A stretch of DNA of 64,000 nt from Ovis canadensis (GCF_042477335.2 NC_091246.1:15621001-15685000), one strand, 5' to 3'. Positions 10,160 through 20,852 are shown, counted from the stretch's first letter. Numbers and translations are program-made. The notes: generated from the letters alone by a model not told the origin.

Positions 10160-10375
10160 CCCCCGTCACTAGCTGATGCCTTGGCAAATCACTAATTTTG
10201 AACTCTAGTTTTTCAATTGCAAAATGGGTAGAATAATTAGTACCTTCCACATAAAGTCATTTTGAGGATTAAATGATACAATGCATGTGAAAAAAAAGAA
10301 AAAGAAACACTTGGCATAGTGCTTAGCTCAAGTTAAGCCCATAATAAAGGGTGGCTGCTAATGGTACTATTAAGC
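10160..10375 (+). mobile_element. MIR SINE
   Basis: Sense MIR: 'tttttcaattgcaaaatggg', 'attttgaggattaaatgatac', 'cttggcatagtgcttagc', 3' 'cataataaag'. Confidence 0.85.
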
Positions 10376-10884
10376 GCCTCTTACGTGCCCGGGCACCAGG
10401 TTTGTCATTGTGCAGGAACTTGCAGGAAACAGATGACAGACTCACTTAGGACACTTAAAATACATTTTATCCAAGGGGCTGTTGGTTGACGTCTGGGTGA
10501 GAGTAAGGGGAAGAGTAATAGATCTTGAGACACCCAGGAACTAACAACATTCGTGACTTATCCTCTGTCCCTCCGCCTCAGCTGAAAGCCGGAGCTCAAG
10601 GACATCAGCCACCAACTCTGACAGCTGGAGTTAGAGTGTGAAGAGAGGGATGCGGCCATTGGCCAAGAACCAAGCAAACGCAGGGGGAGTGATTAGGAGG
10701 CCCCCTCTCTCCCCGAGCGCCCCTCAGTCTTCTGTCACTGCTTCCCCTTGGCTAAACTCCAAGGAGAAGGTGGAAAGCAAGGAATGCCATTCAGGTCCAC
10801 CGCCCAGGCACCAGTGAAGCAGGGCAGAGGCTGGTGAGGCACAGATTCGAGCGCGGAGCCAACAGAACCACAGCCCAGAATCCC
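10376..10884. other. Repeat-poor stretch, no gene recognised
   Basis: About 500 bases of moderately GC-rich unique DNA. No ORF, splice-site pair or repeat that I can support. Confidence 0.4.
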
Positions 10885-11060
10885 AAACTCATTTATTCGT
10901 CTCATTAAACCCCAAGAACATCGGGGTCATTATCTTTCTTTTTCAGATGAGAGAACTTGACTCAGGGAGGTGCAGCAACTCATTCAGAAACCCAGCTTGA
11001 AAACTGGTGGAGCCCTCACTGGAATCCGAATTCATCTCCTCAGTGTGGCCTCCATGGATT
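10885..11060 (-). mobile_element. MIR SINE
   Basis: Antisense MIR: 'catttattcgtctcattaaac', 'tttttcagatgagagaacttg', 'cactggaatccgaattcatc'. Confidence 0.7.
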
Positions 11061-12289
11061 CCGTCATGCCGATCCCTAAAAGAACAGATTTGAAAGCCCC
11101 TCCTTATCCAGAAGGATTGAGTGGGAGGGTATTCCCACATGAAACCAAAAGGATGCATACCATTTTAAATGAGTGTGGGTTAAGGAATGGTTTGTACAAA
11201 CAAGCAGAATAAGAAAAGTGGATGCTGTGTGCCCATGTGGGCTAGGAGTTCATCATCCTTCAAGAGACATGTCCTTGAGTGCCATCAGCACTTCCTGTGG
11301 GACCGGAAGTGACGTGTCAGCTGGTAGACACAGCCTTTAAGTACACGGCATTTCCAAGGGCCACAGCTCTTCCAAGTACATTCTGTGCATTTACACATCT
11401 TAATAGTAGATTTAATTCACTTAGCCATCATGGTCTCATGTAATCAGACATGAGTACAGCTCTTGAAACACTGACAGGGTCTCATGTAGGTGAATTCTGC
11501 TTCACAATGATAGAAAGAGCTGACATTGAAGGATCAAAAAGTGACTTCGCCATGAACACTTGGCCACCACAGGTGGTAACTTTTCTGACACCTCCTGCTT
11601 AAACCCCAAAGGTCAGAAGGATCAGGAGGCCCCGCTTTCATGGTCTGTATTCATACTGAAGATCAAGATCAAGCACGCTTTTGCCCTTCTGCTCCACGGG
11701 AGGTTTCTGTCCTCCCTGAGCTCACCTTAGGACACCTGCATTACTGCTTGACAGGTGTACCTGTACCTCGTGTAGGAGTCTTATGTACAAATGATTTCAA
11801 CGATGTGACCAGGGACACGGCTGCTCAGTCAGAAGAGCAAGCAGATGTTTAAGAGCAGACCGAAAAGTTAGTGACCCAGGAGTGGGCTGGAGGTGGCTCT
11901 TAAGGGCGCTTTAACCAAAAATTCAGTGACCACACTGCTAACTTGAAAATGGCCACGGTGGGAGAGAGTGGTCATCACTATGAAGGAAGGTTGGATTTGC
12001 TTTTGTTTGTTTGAAGGATTGTTGTTAAATGTTTACCAGCACACCACTGCCTGGAGGGCTTCCCCGAGGAGGAATATTTAATACAGATAATGTATAAGGA
12101 GATGGAAAGGTGCCCCAATTCCTCCTTCCTCCTTCCTTTCCACACCCTTTCCTCCAGCTTCATTGAACCAAATCAGGCCCCACCCTCCCTCTGTACACTT
12201 CTCTGCCCTCTGCCCTCTGCCCTCTGCCAGGAAGGTCCCTTTCCTCTTATCTCCCAGAAACGCTTTCACTCTTGGTGAATCTCTTTACA
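11061..12289. other. 1.2 kb repeat-poor stretch with a short 7-mer tandem repeat
   Basis: No interspersed repeat recognised. At 12201-12228 the 7-mer ctctgcc is repeated four times. No coding signature: frames are short and open on both strands. Confidence 0.45.
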
Positions 12290-12480
12290 GACTGTGACTG
12301 CAAACACCCGCCTGGGACCCAATGCCAGCTGGACAAACTTGGGCACCCTTGTCAATCCAGAGCCTTGTTTTCTAGGCTGTAAAGTGGAGCTGCCCTGTCT
12401 ACTCCACAGAGTCTTGGGAGTGGGATAAGATGATCGAAGGGCCACCAAGGAGAGGTAAGAGCCAACAAAGGCATGCAATG
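12290..12480 (+). mobile_element. MIR-like SINE (diverged)
   Basis: Diverged sense MIR pattern: 'ggacaaacttgggcacc', 'ttctaggctgtaaagtgg', then 'gtgggataagatgatcg'. Confidence 0.45.
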
Positions 12481-13204
12481 AAATGCTGGCCAGCAGAGCT
12501 GGGAGCTGGGTCAGAAACCATCAAAACCAATCATCTCAACTTACAGGTGGGAAAACCAAAGTGCCATGGGCTAGCGTGTTCCTTGGCTAGATTGTTGAGG
12601 GCAGTGGGAGAACATGATCTTGTGAGTGTCCCAGATTTCTCCTTGTGCCCACCATGGATGTGTGGGTGCTCCCAGGCCAGACCTCCCAGGAATGAGATTC
12701 TGGAATCAGTACAGAAGCAACAGCTGCCCCCAACTTCCCAGGCAGGAGGCCAAGGAGAGGAGGGCTGCCTCTCGAGGGAAGAGAGAGCAAGGCACACCAG
12801 TGCTATGCAGAGACCTGGTGGGGTCGTACTACCTCATCTCAATACCCCACCCCACAGAAGAGGGGAAGGAGGGAAGGCAAAGAGAAGCAGGGCCTCACCA
12901 GGCACCTCATCAGGCAGTAAGAACTGGTCTATCGGGAGAGCTGGAACCTAGAAGCTCTCTCTGAGACCTCAGTGAGATGAGCATCATGAGCCACAGAGAG
13001 AGCTGTTGGGTGAGGTCAGGTCAATCCCACGTTAAATCTTGGGAAGCAGCCAAAAGGGGTTGACCTCGTAGAGCCCATGGTCATCAGCAAGGGCCCAGGC
13101 AGGAGGTGGACACCAAGAGCCTAAAAAGCAGGCTGAGACCCCGCAGAAAAGGCTGCTGCTGTCATCTCACACTTGCCAAAGAGTTCAGAGTAAGGATTTG
13201 GTTG
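12481..13204. other. Repeat-poor stretch, no gene recognised
   Basis: About 700 bases of GC-moderate unique DNA. A 173-codon ORF (12430-12951) begins inside the upstream MIR-like repeat and is overlapped by ORFs on the other strand, so I do not call it a gene. Confidence 0.45.
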
Positions 13205-13368
13205 TCTTTCTAATGATGTTTTAATTACACAAGCTCTACATCAATATATTCCCAATGCAAACAATCTGACATGACATGCAAAGCAGAATCCCCCTGGATA
13301 TCCATCCACCATGCTCCCCAGAAGATCACTTTTCTAAATTAATTTTTTGGGAGCACAGTTGGTTTACA

Positions 13369-13562
13369 GGGCTTCCTGGATGGCACTGCGATAAAGAATG
13401 GCCTGCAATGCGGGTTTGATCCCTAGGTCAGGAAGATGCCTTGGAGGAGGGCATGGCCACCCATTCCATGGACAGAATCCCATGGACAGAGGAGCCTGAT
13501 GGGCTGCCGTCCATGGGTTTCAGAGAGCTGGACATGACTGAAGCGACTGAGCGTGCAGGCGA
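13369..13562 (+). mobile_element. Bov-tA SINE inside L1
   Basis: Head 'gggcttcctggatggcac' to 'ctggacatgactgaagcgac'. Target duplications agttggtttaca (13357-13368) and agttgatttaca (13563-13574). Confidence 0.93.
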
Positions 13563-13804
13563 AGTTGATTTACAGTGTCATGTTATTTTCAAGTGTACAG
13601 CAAAGTGAGTCGGTTACACATAAACACGAATCTATTCTATCCTTTCTCAGATTCTTTTCCCGCATAGGTCATTGCAGAGTGTTGGGTAGAGTTCCCTGTG
13701 CTAGACATGAAGGTTCCCCACCTACACATGTAGGTCCTTATTAGTTATCTATTCCATGAGGCTCATGCTGATGTGCATGCTTCCCAGCCTTTGTCTGTGA
13801 GCTT

Positions 13805-14073
13805 GTAATTTTTTTATTTACTGGGTCTTCATTGCTGCGTGGGCTGTTTCTCTAGTTGCGGTGAGACGGGGCTACTCTTCTTTGCAGTGAGGCATCTCAC
13901 TGACATGGCTTCTCTTGTTGCAGCTTAAGGACTGGTGAGCACAGGCTCAATAGTAGCGGCTCAGAGGCTTAGTTGCTCCGCAGCATATGGGAATCTTCCC
14001 AGATCAACCATTGAACTCAAGTCTTTTGCATTGGCAGGCCAATCCTTTACCACTGAGCCACCAGAAATCCCCC
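13805..14073 (-). mobile_element. CHR-2 SINE inside L1
   Basis: Antisense CHR from its T-rich tail to 'gccaccagaaatccccc'. Target duplications gtctgtgagctt (13793-13804) and gtctctgagttt (14074-14085). Confidence 0.88.
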
Positions 14074-14194
14074 GTCTCTGAGTTTATACCCATATATGTT
14101 CATGGGGAAGTATGCAGCTGTGTGTGCAGTTTTGTATTCATGAAATCAACCTTACACAGTATCCTGAATCTCACTATTGGCACTGAGATCACTG

Positions 14195-14217
14195 GGCACA
14201 CACACACACATACACGG
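14195..14217. repeat. Short (CA)n
   Basis: About eight CA units inside diverged L1-like DNA. Confidence 0.8.
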
Positions 14218-14499
14218 CAGAGCCACCACATTCCTTGTAAACCACCGCATCTATCCCCACAATCTGGGGGAGTGACAAAATTATCTGCTCCAATCCCCCC
14301 ATTAATGCACACATTAGACTGTTCCTAGTTTCCATTATTGAGCAATGTGCTAATGAACATCCTTTCACAAGCTTGTCACCAGGAAGCAAAGGAAATTGCA
14401 TTTCACGTATAGTATTTTTTATTTCATATATTCTATTTCATATAAAGAGATATATAAGGGTAAAACTTATTTTCAGTGCTGAGTGAGAAAAGTATGCAC

Positions 14500-14537
14500 C
14501 TCAACCCACCCACCCCACCCCACACACACACACACTC
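14500..14537. repeat. C/CA-rich simple repeat
   Basis: 'cccacccaccccaccccac' followed by six CA units. Confidence 0.8.
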
Positions 14538-15350
14538 CCTGATTTAAAATCATTCTAGACAAAGAAGTCGAAAGAATACCACCATCAGGAGCTGTGGCTG
14601 CGTGAACCCAAGACAGCACGGAGAATCATAATAAGTCGTTTCCGTCTCCGCTTGCGAGGGCTCTGTACATTTTGTGTCCCCTTAGTCGTCATTTGGGTGA
14701 GTTCTACATATTTATGCTTGTTCTTTTTTTCATCTGTCCTCATAAATCAATCCCTGCAGTCTCCTAATGAAAGCCAGCTTTTCAAACGAAACCGTAGCCG
14801 GGTGTTTAACTAACTAAATATTGTTTTTCCCCCAGCACTGACAGAGAGGGGTGGGATGCGGCCTTGATAATTGTCCTCCCTTCCTCCAGCAACTCCAGGA
14901 AGCCACGTGCCGCCCCGGCACTGACTGACGGGGCCCCAGGTGGGCGGCAGCCGCCGTGGGTTTGGAGGGAGCGGCCATTGGGAGGTTTTCCTTTGCTGGC
15001 TGGACTTCGCCCTCTGCATCCCTGGGGATCCCCAGGATGTCCATAGGTCACCATTCCCTGGGCTACCCTTAATAAAGGAAGAAAAAGTGTGAAGCTGCCC
15101 GGAGTGGCACCTAGCTGGCCACATACCCTCGAGGCAGCCTGCTCAGCTCTCCTTCCCTGTCCTTCCCTGTCAACCTCCAGGCCCAGCTGTCACTGGAGAA
15201 CAGAGGACGTCAGCACTTGCTGCTCGTCTTCCAGCAGCCTCCCACGGTGCCCTCAGGTGGCTACCCGTGTGGCCTAAAGGTAACAAGACTGACCTTGAAC
15301 TTCATTTTGAACTGCCCTCAATCCTTCAACTGCCCTCACCATCTGCAGCG
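14538..15350. other. Repeat-poor stretch; possible conserved non-coding block at 14600-14830
   Basis: 14600-14830 is non-repetitive and contains rare CpGs ('ataagtcgtttccgtctccg', 'cgaaaccgtagccggg') in an otherwise AT-rich setting. 14880-15060 is GC-rich. No ORF with coding character; I cannot assign a role. Confidence 0.4.
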
Positions 15351-15516
15351 GGGCTTCTCAAAGTGTTGTCGCTGGAAACTTGTCAGAATTTGCAAATTCT
15401 CAGCCCCCACCTCAGAATAATTAGATCAGCCTCTCTGGGGGTGGGGCCCAGCCTTTAAGTGTTTGGAGGAGTCCTCCAGACGATGCTGATGAACACTCAG
15501 GTTTGAGAAGCACTGA
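15351..15516 (+). mobile_element. MER5A hAT-Charlie DNA transposon
   Basis: Nearly full-length: 'ggcttctcaaagtgttgtc' to 'ggtttgagaagcactga', with the internal 'ctctgggggtggggccc'. Non-autonomous. Confidence 0.85.
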
Positions 15517-15519
15517 CCT

Positions 15520-15794
15520 GCATGGTGATTTCCAAGCTCCTAACTCAGACTCCCCAGCCCTCCATGCCCTGGCCCTGCCAGTGTCCCCAGCCCCCATCTC
15601 TTACTACTTTCCAGACAGAACTCAATGTCGCACGGGACAAACACACCCAGGTGGGTCTCTTCATATCTGGGCTTGCTGTTCCTTCCACCTACCATGTTCT
15701 CACCCATCTGCCTCCACAAAGCAAATCCCAACATTTTTTACATCCCAGTTCTGTGCTCTAGAAAGCCTGCCCTGACCTCTCCAAGAAGACAGGA
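15520..15794 (+). mobile_element. L2 LINE fragment
   Basis: Sense L2 pattern: 'gggcttgctgttccttcc', 'catctgcctccacaaagc', 'gaaagcctgccctgacc'. Confidence 0.65.
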
Positions 15795-16325
15795 AAACAC
15801 CTAACATTTATAAGGTGCTCACTATACGCTGGGTACTGGTCCAAGAATTGGCTTTCATTTCTTTTTATTTTTTAGAACTTGACTTTCAAAAAAAGTTAAG
15901 TTTCTGAACTTCCCTGGTTGTCCACTGGTTAAGAATCCTCCCGCCAGTGCAGGGGACACAGGTTCAACCCCTGGTCTGGGAAGATCCTACATGCCATGGG
16001 GCAACTAAGCCTGAGAGAGGCAACTACTGAAGCCCAAGGCTAGAGCCTGTGCTTTGCGACGAGAGGCCAGTGCAGTGAGCAAGCCCCTGCTCGTCACAAC
16101 TAGAGACCGCTTGTGAGCAGCAATGAAGACCCAGCACAGCCGGAAAAGAAAGAGTTAATCATCACAACAAATCTACCAGGAAGATATGATTATGACTCCC
16201 ATTTTACAGATGAAGAAACAGAGGCCCAGAAAGCTTAAATAATTGGCTCAAGTTAGCTAAGAGGTGAAATTGACATTTGAACCCCCAGCCTTGTGGCTTT
16301 GAACCTTTTGCTCTAGTGCCTCCTG
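15795..16325 (-). mobile_element. MIR SINE split by a CHR SINE
   Basis: Antisense MIR in two pieces: 15795-15858 ('ataaggtgctcactatacgc') and 16155-16325 ('cccattttacagatgaag', 'aggcccagaaagcttaa', 'tgacatttgaacccccag'). Confidence 0.85.
15906..16153 (+). mobile_element. CHR-2 SINE inside MIR
   Basis: 'gaacttccctggttgtcc' head, B-box region 'ggttcaacccctggtctggg', and 'agcaatgaagacccagc' near the 3' end. Confidence 0.92.
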
Positions 16326-17117
16326 TGATATACCCATCCTGGCAGTTTCAGTGGGTCACGCTAGGCCCCCCAGAACACACCTGTCACCCTGCCTCAAAAC
16401 AGCCCTTCAGGTGTGTGGAGAAAACTCTCAGGTCCCACCCAGAACTGCTCTTCCCCAGGCCAACACCCGCTGTTCCCTCCAGTGGCCTTCACGTGACTTG
16501 GCTCTGTAATCACAGCCGCCAGTCGGATCGCACAGCTGGCTCCGGGACCAAGGAAGCTTCCACACTGTCCTCTCACTGGCTGCCTTTGATTTCTCCGATT
16601 TCCTGTTTCAAATCACAGGACCCAAGCCTTTGCATCAAGAATGATGACATGACATGCATGCTTTCTGAAAAATCTCATTTTCTAAAGGCATTTCCTATTT
16701 ATTTCCTTCCTTATTGAGGTCCCTCCCAGCCTGACTTGTATTTAAAAAGAAAAAAAAAAAAAGGGAAGAAAGAGGGGGAAAAAAAAACAAAAGAAATCTG
16801 CTTTTCCAAGCTCAGAACTGGCTGGCAGAGTGGCTGCCTAGGTCACCCTATGGATGAGCTGCTCAACCAGTGTTTCCCCAAACCACAGGCCTTGGAATCA
16901 TCTATGCAAATCCAGCTACCAAAACTCCCTTTAAAAATGCCTCCCTTCACCACCTGAGCGGGCTTTGCGGCAGTCATGTCTCTTGGGGAATTCTCTGGAT
17001 TGAAAGATCAGCCTTGGAACTGAAAGGACCAATTCTCATCTTTCCTCCACTTAGGAAGCCTAGTTTTCTCATCTTAGGGACCCATTGCTGCATCTTTCAA
17101 ACACCCCCATGTTTCAT
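16326..17117. other. Repeat-poor stretch; A/G-rich tract at 16740-16800
   Basis: No interspersed repeat recognised. An A/G-only-like tract occupies 16740-16797. A 146-codon ORF (16277-16717) starts inside the preceding MIR and has no recognisable domain. Confidence 0.4.
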
Positions 17118-17258
17118 TTCAAGGGAGTCTCGGCTTTGGGGTCTGATAAGCCTGCGTTTGAACAAAAGTTCCTTGTTATCTGGGCAACTTTGAAGACAGC
17201 ATGGAACCTCTCTAATCCAGTTTTATCATCTGTAAAGTGGGGGTAAAGATAATGTTGT
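17118..17258 (+). mobile_element. MIR SINE
   Basis: Sense MIR: 'tctgggcaactttgaagac', 'ttttatcatctgtaaagtgg', 'ggtaaagataatgttg'. Confidence 0.8.
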
Positions 17259-17270
17259 AATAGTGTCCTA

Positions 17271-17466
17271 AAGTGAAGTGAAGCGAAAGTTGCTCAGTTG
17301 TGTCTGACTCTGCAACCCCATGGACTAGTCCATGGAATTCTCCAGGCCAGCATACTGGAGTAGGTAGCCTTTCCCTTCTCCAGAGGATCTTCCCAACCCA
17401 GCAATCGAACCCAGGTCCCCCACATTGCAGGCAGATTATTTACCCACTGAGCTACAAGCGAAGCCC
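17271..17466 (-). mobile_element. Bov-tA SINE (first of a same-site pair)
   Basis: Antisense Bov-tA. Flanked by aatagtgtccta (17259-17270) and aataatgtcct (17467-17477); the second duplication is shared with the next SINE. Confidence 0.93.
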
Positions 17467-17477
17467 AATAATGTCCT

Positions 17478-17747
17478 GTGGCTGCTAAGTCACTTCAGTC
17501 GTGTCCGACTCTGTGCGACCCCATAGACTGAAGCCCACCAGGCTCCGCTGTCCCTGGGATTCTCCAGGCAAGAACACTGGAGTGGGTTGCCATTTCCTTC
17601 TCCAATGCATGAAAGTGAAAAGTGAAAGTGAAGTCTCTCAGTCGTTTCTGACTCTTAGCGACCCCATGGACTGCAGCCTACCAGGCTCCTCTGTCCATGG
17701 GATTTTCCAGGCAAGAGTACTGGAGTGGGGTGCCGTTGCCTTCTCCG
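17478..17747 (-). mobile_element. Bov-A2 SINE (second of a same-site pair)
   Basis: Complete antisense Bov-A2 dimer: 'gtggctgctaagtcacttc' to 'gccgttgccttctccg', with the A-rich linker 'gaaagtgaaaagtgaaag'. Flanked by aataatgtcct (17467-17477) and aataatatccta (17748-17759). Confidence 0.95.
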
Positions 17748-17759
17748 AATAATATCCTA

Positions 17760-18010
17760 GGGCTGTGGTACACAGAAATGTACTCTCTCGCAGTTCTGGA
17801 GGCCAAGAGTCCAAAAGCAAGGCGTTAGCAGGCCTGCACTCCCTCTGAAGTCGCCCGGAGGGAGACCCTTGTTTGCTTCTTCCAGCTTCTGGTGATCCAG
17901 GTGTTCCTTGCTTTATAGCAGCATCACCCCAACCTCTGCCTCCATCTTCACTTCTCCTTCCCTTCTCTTCTGCCTCTATCCCACCTACCCACTCCCTGTC
18001 CTGGGAAGCT
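17760..18010 (-). mobile_element. MaLR (MLT1-type) LTR fragment
   Basis: 'ctctcgcagttctggaggcc' and 'cttccagcttctggtgatcc' are typical of antisense MaLR LTRs. Subfamily uncertain; no internal genes. Confidence 0.5.
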
Positions 18011-18144
18011 GGTCTCCTGAGCTAACTGCTTGCAGCTGGCCCAAGGCCAGTAACAGTCATATTAACAAACTATATGCAGTCATGCTCCAGGAAGCCCTCT
18101 TAACATAGACAGACCCATTCAACTCACATCAACAGTCTGGTTGG

Positions 18145-18500
18145 TATTTCACGGCAGGTGCTTCATTTACCCCCACATTACAGATGGGTCCATGCAGGCT
18201 GGGAAAGGTTATATCACTTGCTAGGCCCACTCAGCTGGTGTTAGTGTGTTAGTTGCTTAGTTGTGTCTGCCCTCTTTGTGACCTCATGGACTGTAGCCCG
18301 CCAGGCTCCTCTGTCCATGGGATTTCCCAGGCAAGAATACTGGAGCGTGTTGCCATTTCCTCCTTCAGGGGATCTTCCCGACCCAGGGATCAAACCCAGG
18401 CCTCCTGCATGGCAGGCAGATTACCGTCTGAGCCACTCAGCTGGTAACCGGTACCAAGTGAAGCTCTCAAATTTCCCTGAACTCTAATGTGTGAGCAAAG
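18145..18500 (-). mobile_element. MIR SINE split by a Bov-tA
   Basis: Antisense MIR core 'cccacattacagatggg' before the insertion and diverged MIR after it. Confidence 0.55.
18240..18434 (-). mobile_element. Bov-tA SINE
   Basis: Antisense Bov-tA flanked by a perfect 11-base target duplication actcagctggt (18229-18239 and 18435-18445). Confidence 0.95.
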
Positions 18501-18803
18501 GGTGATGCTGAGGATGATGCCCGGCTCTGAGTCGTCTGGAGGTGACAAGAATGCAGGGAGATGATTGCCCAAGAGACACCATCACTGCCAAAGGTCAATA
18601 TCAGCTTCTGCCTTTGCTGCTTGCCAGAACTTAAGTGTAGACAATGCAGCCATTCGCCCAGGCTGCATTAAGGCACCAGGCCACCTGAACCTTCCATTCA
18701 TATCTGAATAACTTCATAGTTGATGTCCTTGTTTCAGAGTCTTGCCATGCTCTAAGGAGTCAGGTGGGAAATAATCTCAAAACCACCAGTGCCTGGCCTA
18801 GTA

Positions 18804-18993
18804 TCAGTTCAGCTCAGTCGCTCAGTCGTGTCCGACTCTTTGCAACCCCATGAATCGCAGCACGCCAGGCCTCCCTGTCCATCACCAACTCCCGGAGTTC
18901 ACTCAGACTCACGCCCATCAAGTCAGTGATGCCATCCAGCCATCTCATCCTCTGTCGTCCCTTTCTCCTCCTGCCCCCAATCCCTCCCAGCAT
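18804..18993 (-). mobile_element. BovB LINE 3' end
   Basis: Antisense BovB terminus: 'tcagttcagctcagtcgctc' through 'aatccctcccagcat'. Target duplications tggcctagta (18794-18803) and tggcctgata (18997-19006). Confidence 0.93.
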
Positions 18994-19074
18994 AGGTGGC
19001 CTGATAAACTTTTGCAGGAGGAAAGGAAGAAGGAAGGTCTGCCTGGGTGGCAGGCCCAGTGCAGTTCAGATGCT

Positions 19075-19165
19075 CAGTCACAAGCTGTGTGGTATTAGGC
19101 ATGTACCAAGCCCTCTCTGTGCCTCAACCTGGCAACATGTGGGCAGAGTAGGGTTCAGATAAGAT
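19075..19165 (+). mobile_element. MIR SINE fragment
   Basis: 'acaagctgtgtggtattagg' and 'ccctctctgtgcctcaacc' follow the MIR core. Confidence 0.6.
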
Positions 19166-19330
19166 GACTGCTCAGCCTTTCAATCTCATCCATTCTAGGA
19201 ATCCCAGATTGTAACTCCTCTGTACCATCCAGCTTGTCTGAAGAAGATAAATGGACATGAAATAAAGCTGAGTCATGGAGTCCCAAACCTGTTGGTTTCT
19301 TCTGCTTTCTAAGCTGAGTTTTGTTGCTTT

Positions 19331-19546
19331 GGGCTTCCCAGGTGACTCAGTGGTAAAGAATCTGCCTGCCAAGCAGGAGACATGGGTTCTATCCCTGGGT
19401 CGGGAAGATTCCCCCAGGGAAAGAAATGGCAACCCACTCCAGTATTCTTGCCTGGGAAATCCCATGGACAGAGGAGCCTGGTGGGCTACAGTCCACGGGG
19501 TTGCAAAGTGTCAGACTTGACTAAGCGACTAAATAACAACAACAGT
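19331..19546 (+). mobile_element. Bov-tA SINE
   Basis: Near-consensus 'gggcttcccaggtgactcag' with an (aac)n tail; short target duplication ttgcttt on both sides. Confidence 0.95.
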
Positions 19547-19703
19547 ATATTGCTTTCCATATCAATAAGATGGAAGTAAGGATGTATATTTCCTACTTAG
19601 CTTTCCCTGCTTAGCTGCGTGATCTTGATCAAATTATCTAACCTCTTCAAGCCTCAGTTTCCTCATCTACACAAGGAAAAATAGCAATATCTATGTTATT
19701 GGG

Positions 19704-19932
19704 TTCAGCTTCCCAGGTAGATGAGTGGTAAAGAATCCAGAAGATTTGAGATGCAGAAGATTCAGGAGATGCAAGTTCAATCCCTGGGTCAGGAAGATCC
19801 CCTAGAGGAGGAAATGGCAACCCATTCCAGTATTCTTTCCAGGATAATCCCATGGACAGAGGAGCCTGGCAGGAGGGTTACTGTCCATGGGGTCACAGAG
19901 AGTCAGACACAACTGAACGACTGAGCATGCAC
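19704..19932 (+). mobile_element. Bov-tA SINE inside MIR
   Basis: Bov-tA with a partly duplicated 'gcagaagatt' head region; body ends 'agtcagacacaactgaacg'. Short duplication atgttat at each side. Confidence 0.9.
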
Positions 19933-19948
19933 ATGTTATCCTGTTACT

Positions 19949-20183
19949 ACTGCTGCTGCTGCTGCTAAGACGCTTCAGTTGTGTCCAACTCCGTGCGACC
20001 CCATAGACGGAAGCCCACCAGGCTCCCCCGTCCCCAGGATTCTCCAGGCAAGAACACCGGAGCAGGTTGCCATTTCCTTCTCCAATGCAGGAAAGTGAAG
20101 TCACTCAGTCGTGTCCGACTCTTAGCGACCCCATGGACTGCAGCCTACTAGGCTCCTCAGTCCATGGGATTTTCCAGGCAAGA
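19949..20183 (-). mobile_element. Bov-A2 SINE inside MIR
   Basis: Antisense Bov-A2 with the (gct)n start 'ctgctgctgctgctaag'; target duplication gttact (19943-19948, 20184-20189). Confidence 0.95.
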
Positions 20184-20250
20184 GTTACTGTGAGTGTTAC
20201 ATATTCAGAGTCATTGACACAGCGTCAGGTACATGGGAAACACCCAAACA

Positions 20251-20566
20251 ATATCATATCACCCAGGCCACATAGATTGCAACTCAAATGTAGTTCAGCC
20301 ACCAAATCTTTCTTCAGACCATGTTGCTCGATTTGATCCCCTTCCTCAGTGTCTAAAGCTGGCCTGGGAGCATCCCTCCTGCTACCTTCCTGGTCCTCCC
20401 AGGTTGACGCTGAGGCCAGGAAGAGTCTCGAGGAGCTCGAAGCCCAAAGAAGGAGGTGGAGAGGGAGGGCCTGCACGAACCAACTGCCACAAGGGGACAT
20501 GCCAGCAAGTTCCTTCTAGAAGTGGCTTTGGGCATTAACCTCTGTAATGAGGTAATCGCAGATCAC
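20251..20566. other. No recognised feature
   Basis: About 300 bases of unique GC-moderate DNA. Overlapping ORFs on both strands without recognisable product. Confidence 0.4.
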
Positions 20567-20622
20567 TTGTGTGTGCATCCATGGATGCATGTGTGTGTGC
20601 ATGTGTGCATGTGTGTGTTGTG
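20567..20622. repeat. TG/CATG-rich simple repeat with a 16-base palindrome
   Basis: Alternating purine-pyrimidine tract. Positions 20574-20589 read tgcatccatggatgca, a perfect palindrome. Confidence 0.85.
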
Positions 20623-20852
20623 TGGAATTTGTGGGGAGCTGCGTGTCCAAGTTGACCCGAGCCTGATGCTTCCTCTTCTGGGCTACATAACCTCTGCTAG
20701 TCACTTCCTCTCCCACAGCCTCAACCATCCTCTCATAAGCAGGGAGGGAAACGTTAGGATGATTCAGTGATATAAAGGGAAAGGGAGCTTAGAGTTCAAT
20801 GAATAACTGCTTTCTCTCCTTAAATCAGGGCAGACTGAGAGTCTTGCAGATT

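Larger units (their letters stand above)
13205..14400 (-). mobile_element. L1 LINE patchwork, interrupted by two SINEs
   Basis: Antisense L1 3' sequence: 'gttgatttacagtgtcatg', 'gtgtacagcaaagtgagtcgg', 'tagagttccctgtgctagac', 'aggtccttattagttatctattcc'. The flanks 13205-13340 and 14285-14400 look like older L1 and are less certain. Interrupted at 13369-13562 and 13805-14073. No open frame. Confidence 0.6.
19590..20250 (+). mobile_element. MIR SINE split by two SINEs
   Basis: 5' part 19590-19703 ('agctgcgtgatcttgatc', 'cctcagtttcctcatctac'). The 3' part resumes after 20183 ('gtgttacatattcagagtc'). Hosts a Bov-tA and a Bov-A2. Confidence 0.75.

Noticed and set aside
12430-12951. 173-codon ATG-started ORF on +
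   Set aside because: Starts within a MIR-like repeat; overlapped by two other frames; no recognisable motif or splice context. Likely chance in GC-moderate DNA.
14880-15060. Second CpG island
   Set aside because: GC-rich but with only a handful of CpGs over a short stretch; does not reach the density of 23771-24560.
20295-20540. Possible exon (GC-moderate, open frames)
   Set aside because: Open in several frames on both strands, with no acceptor/donor pair giving a conserved-looking peptide.
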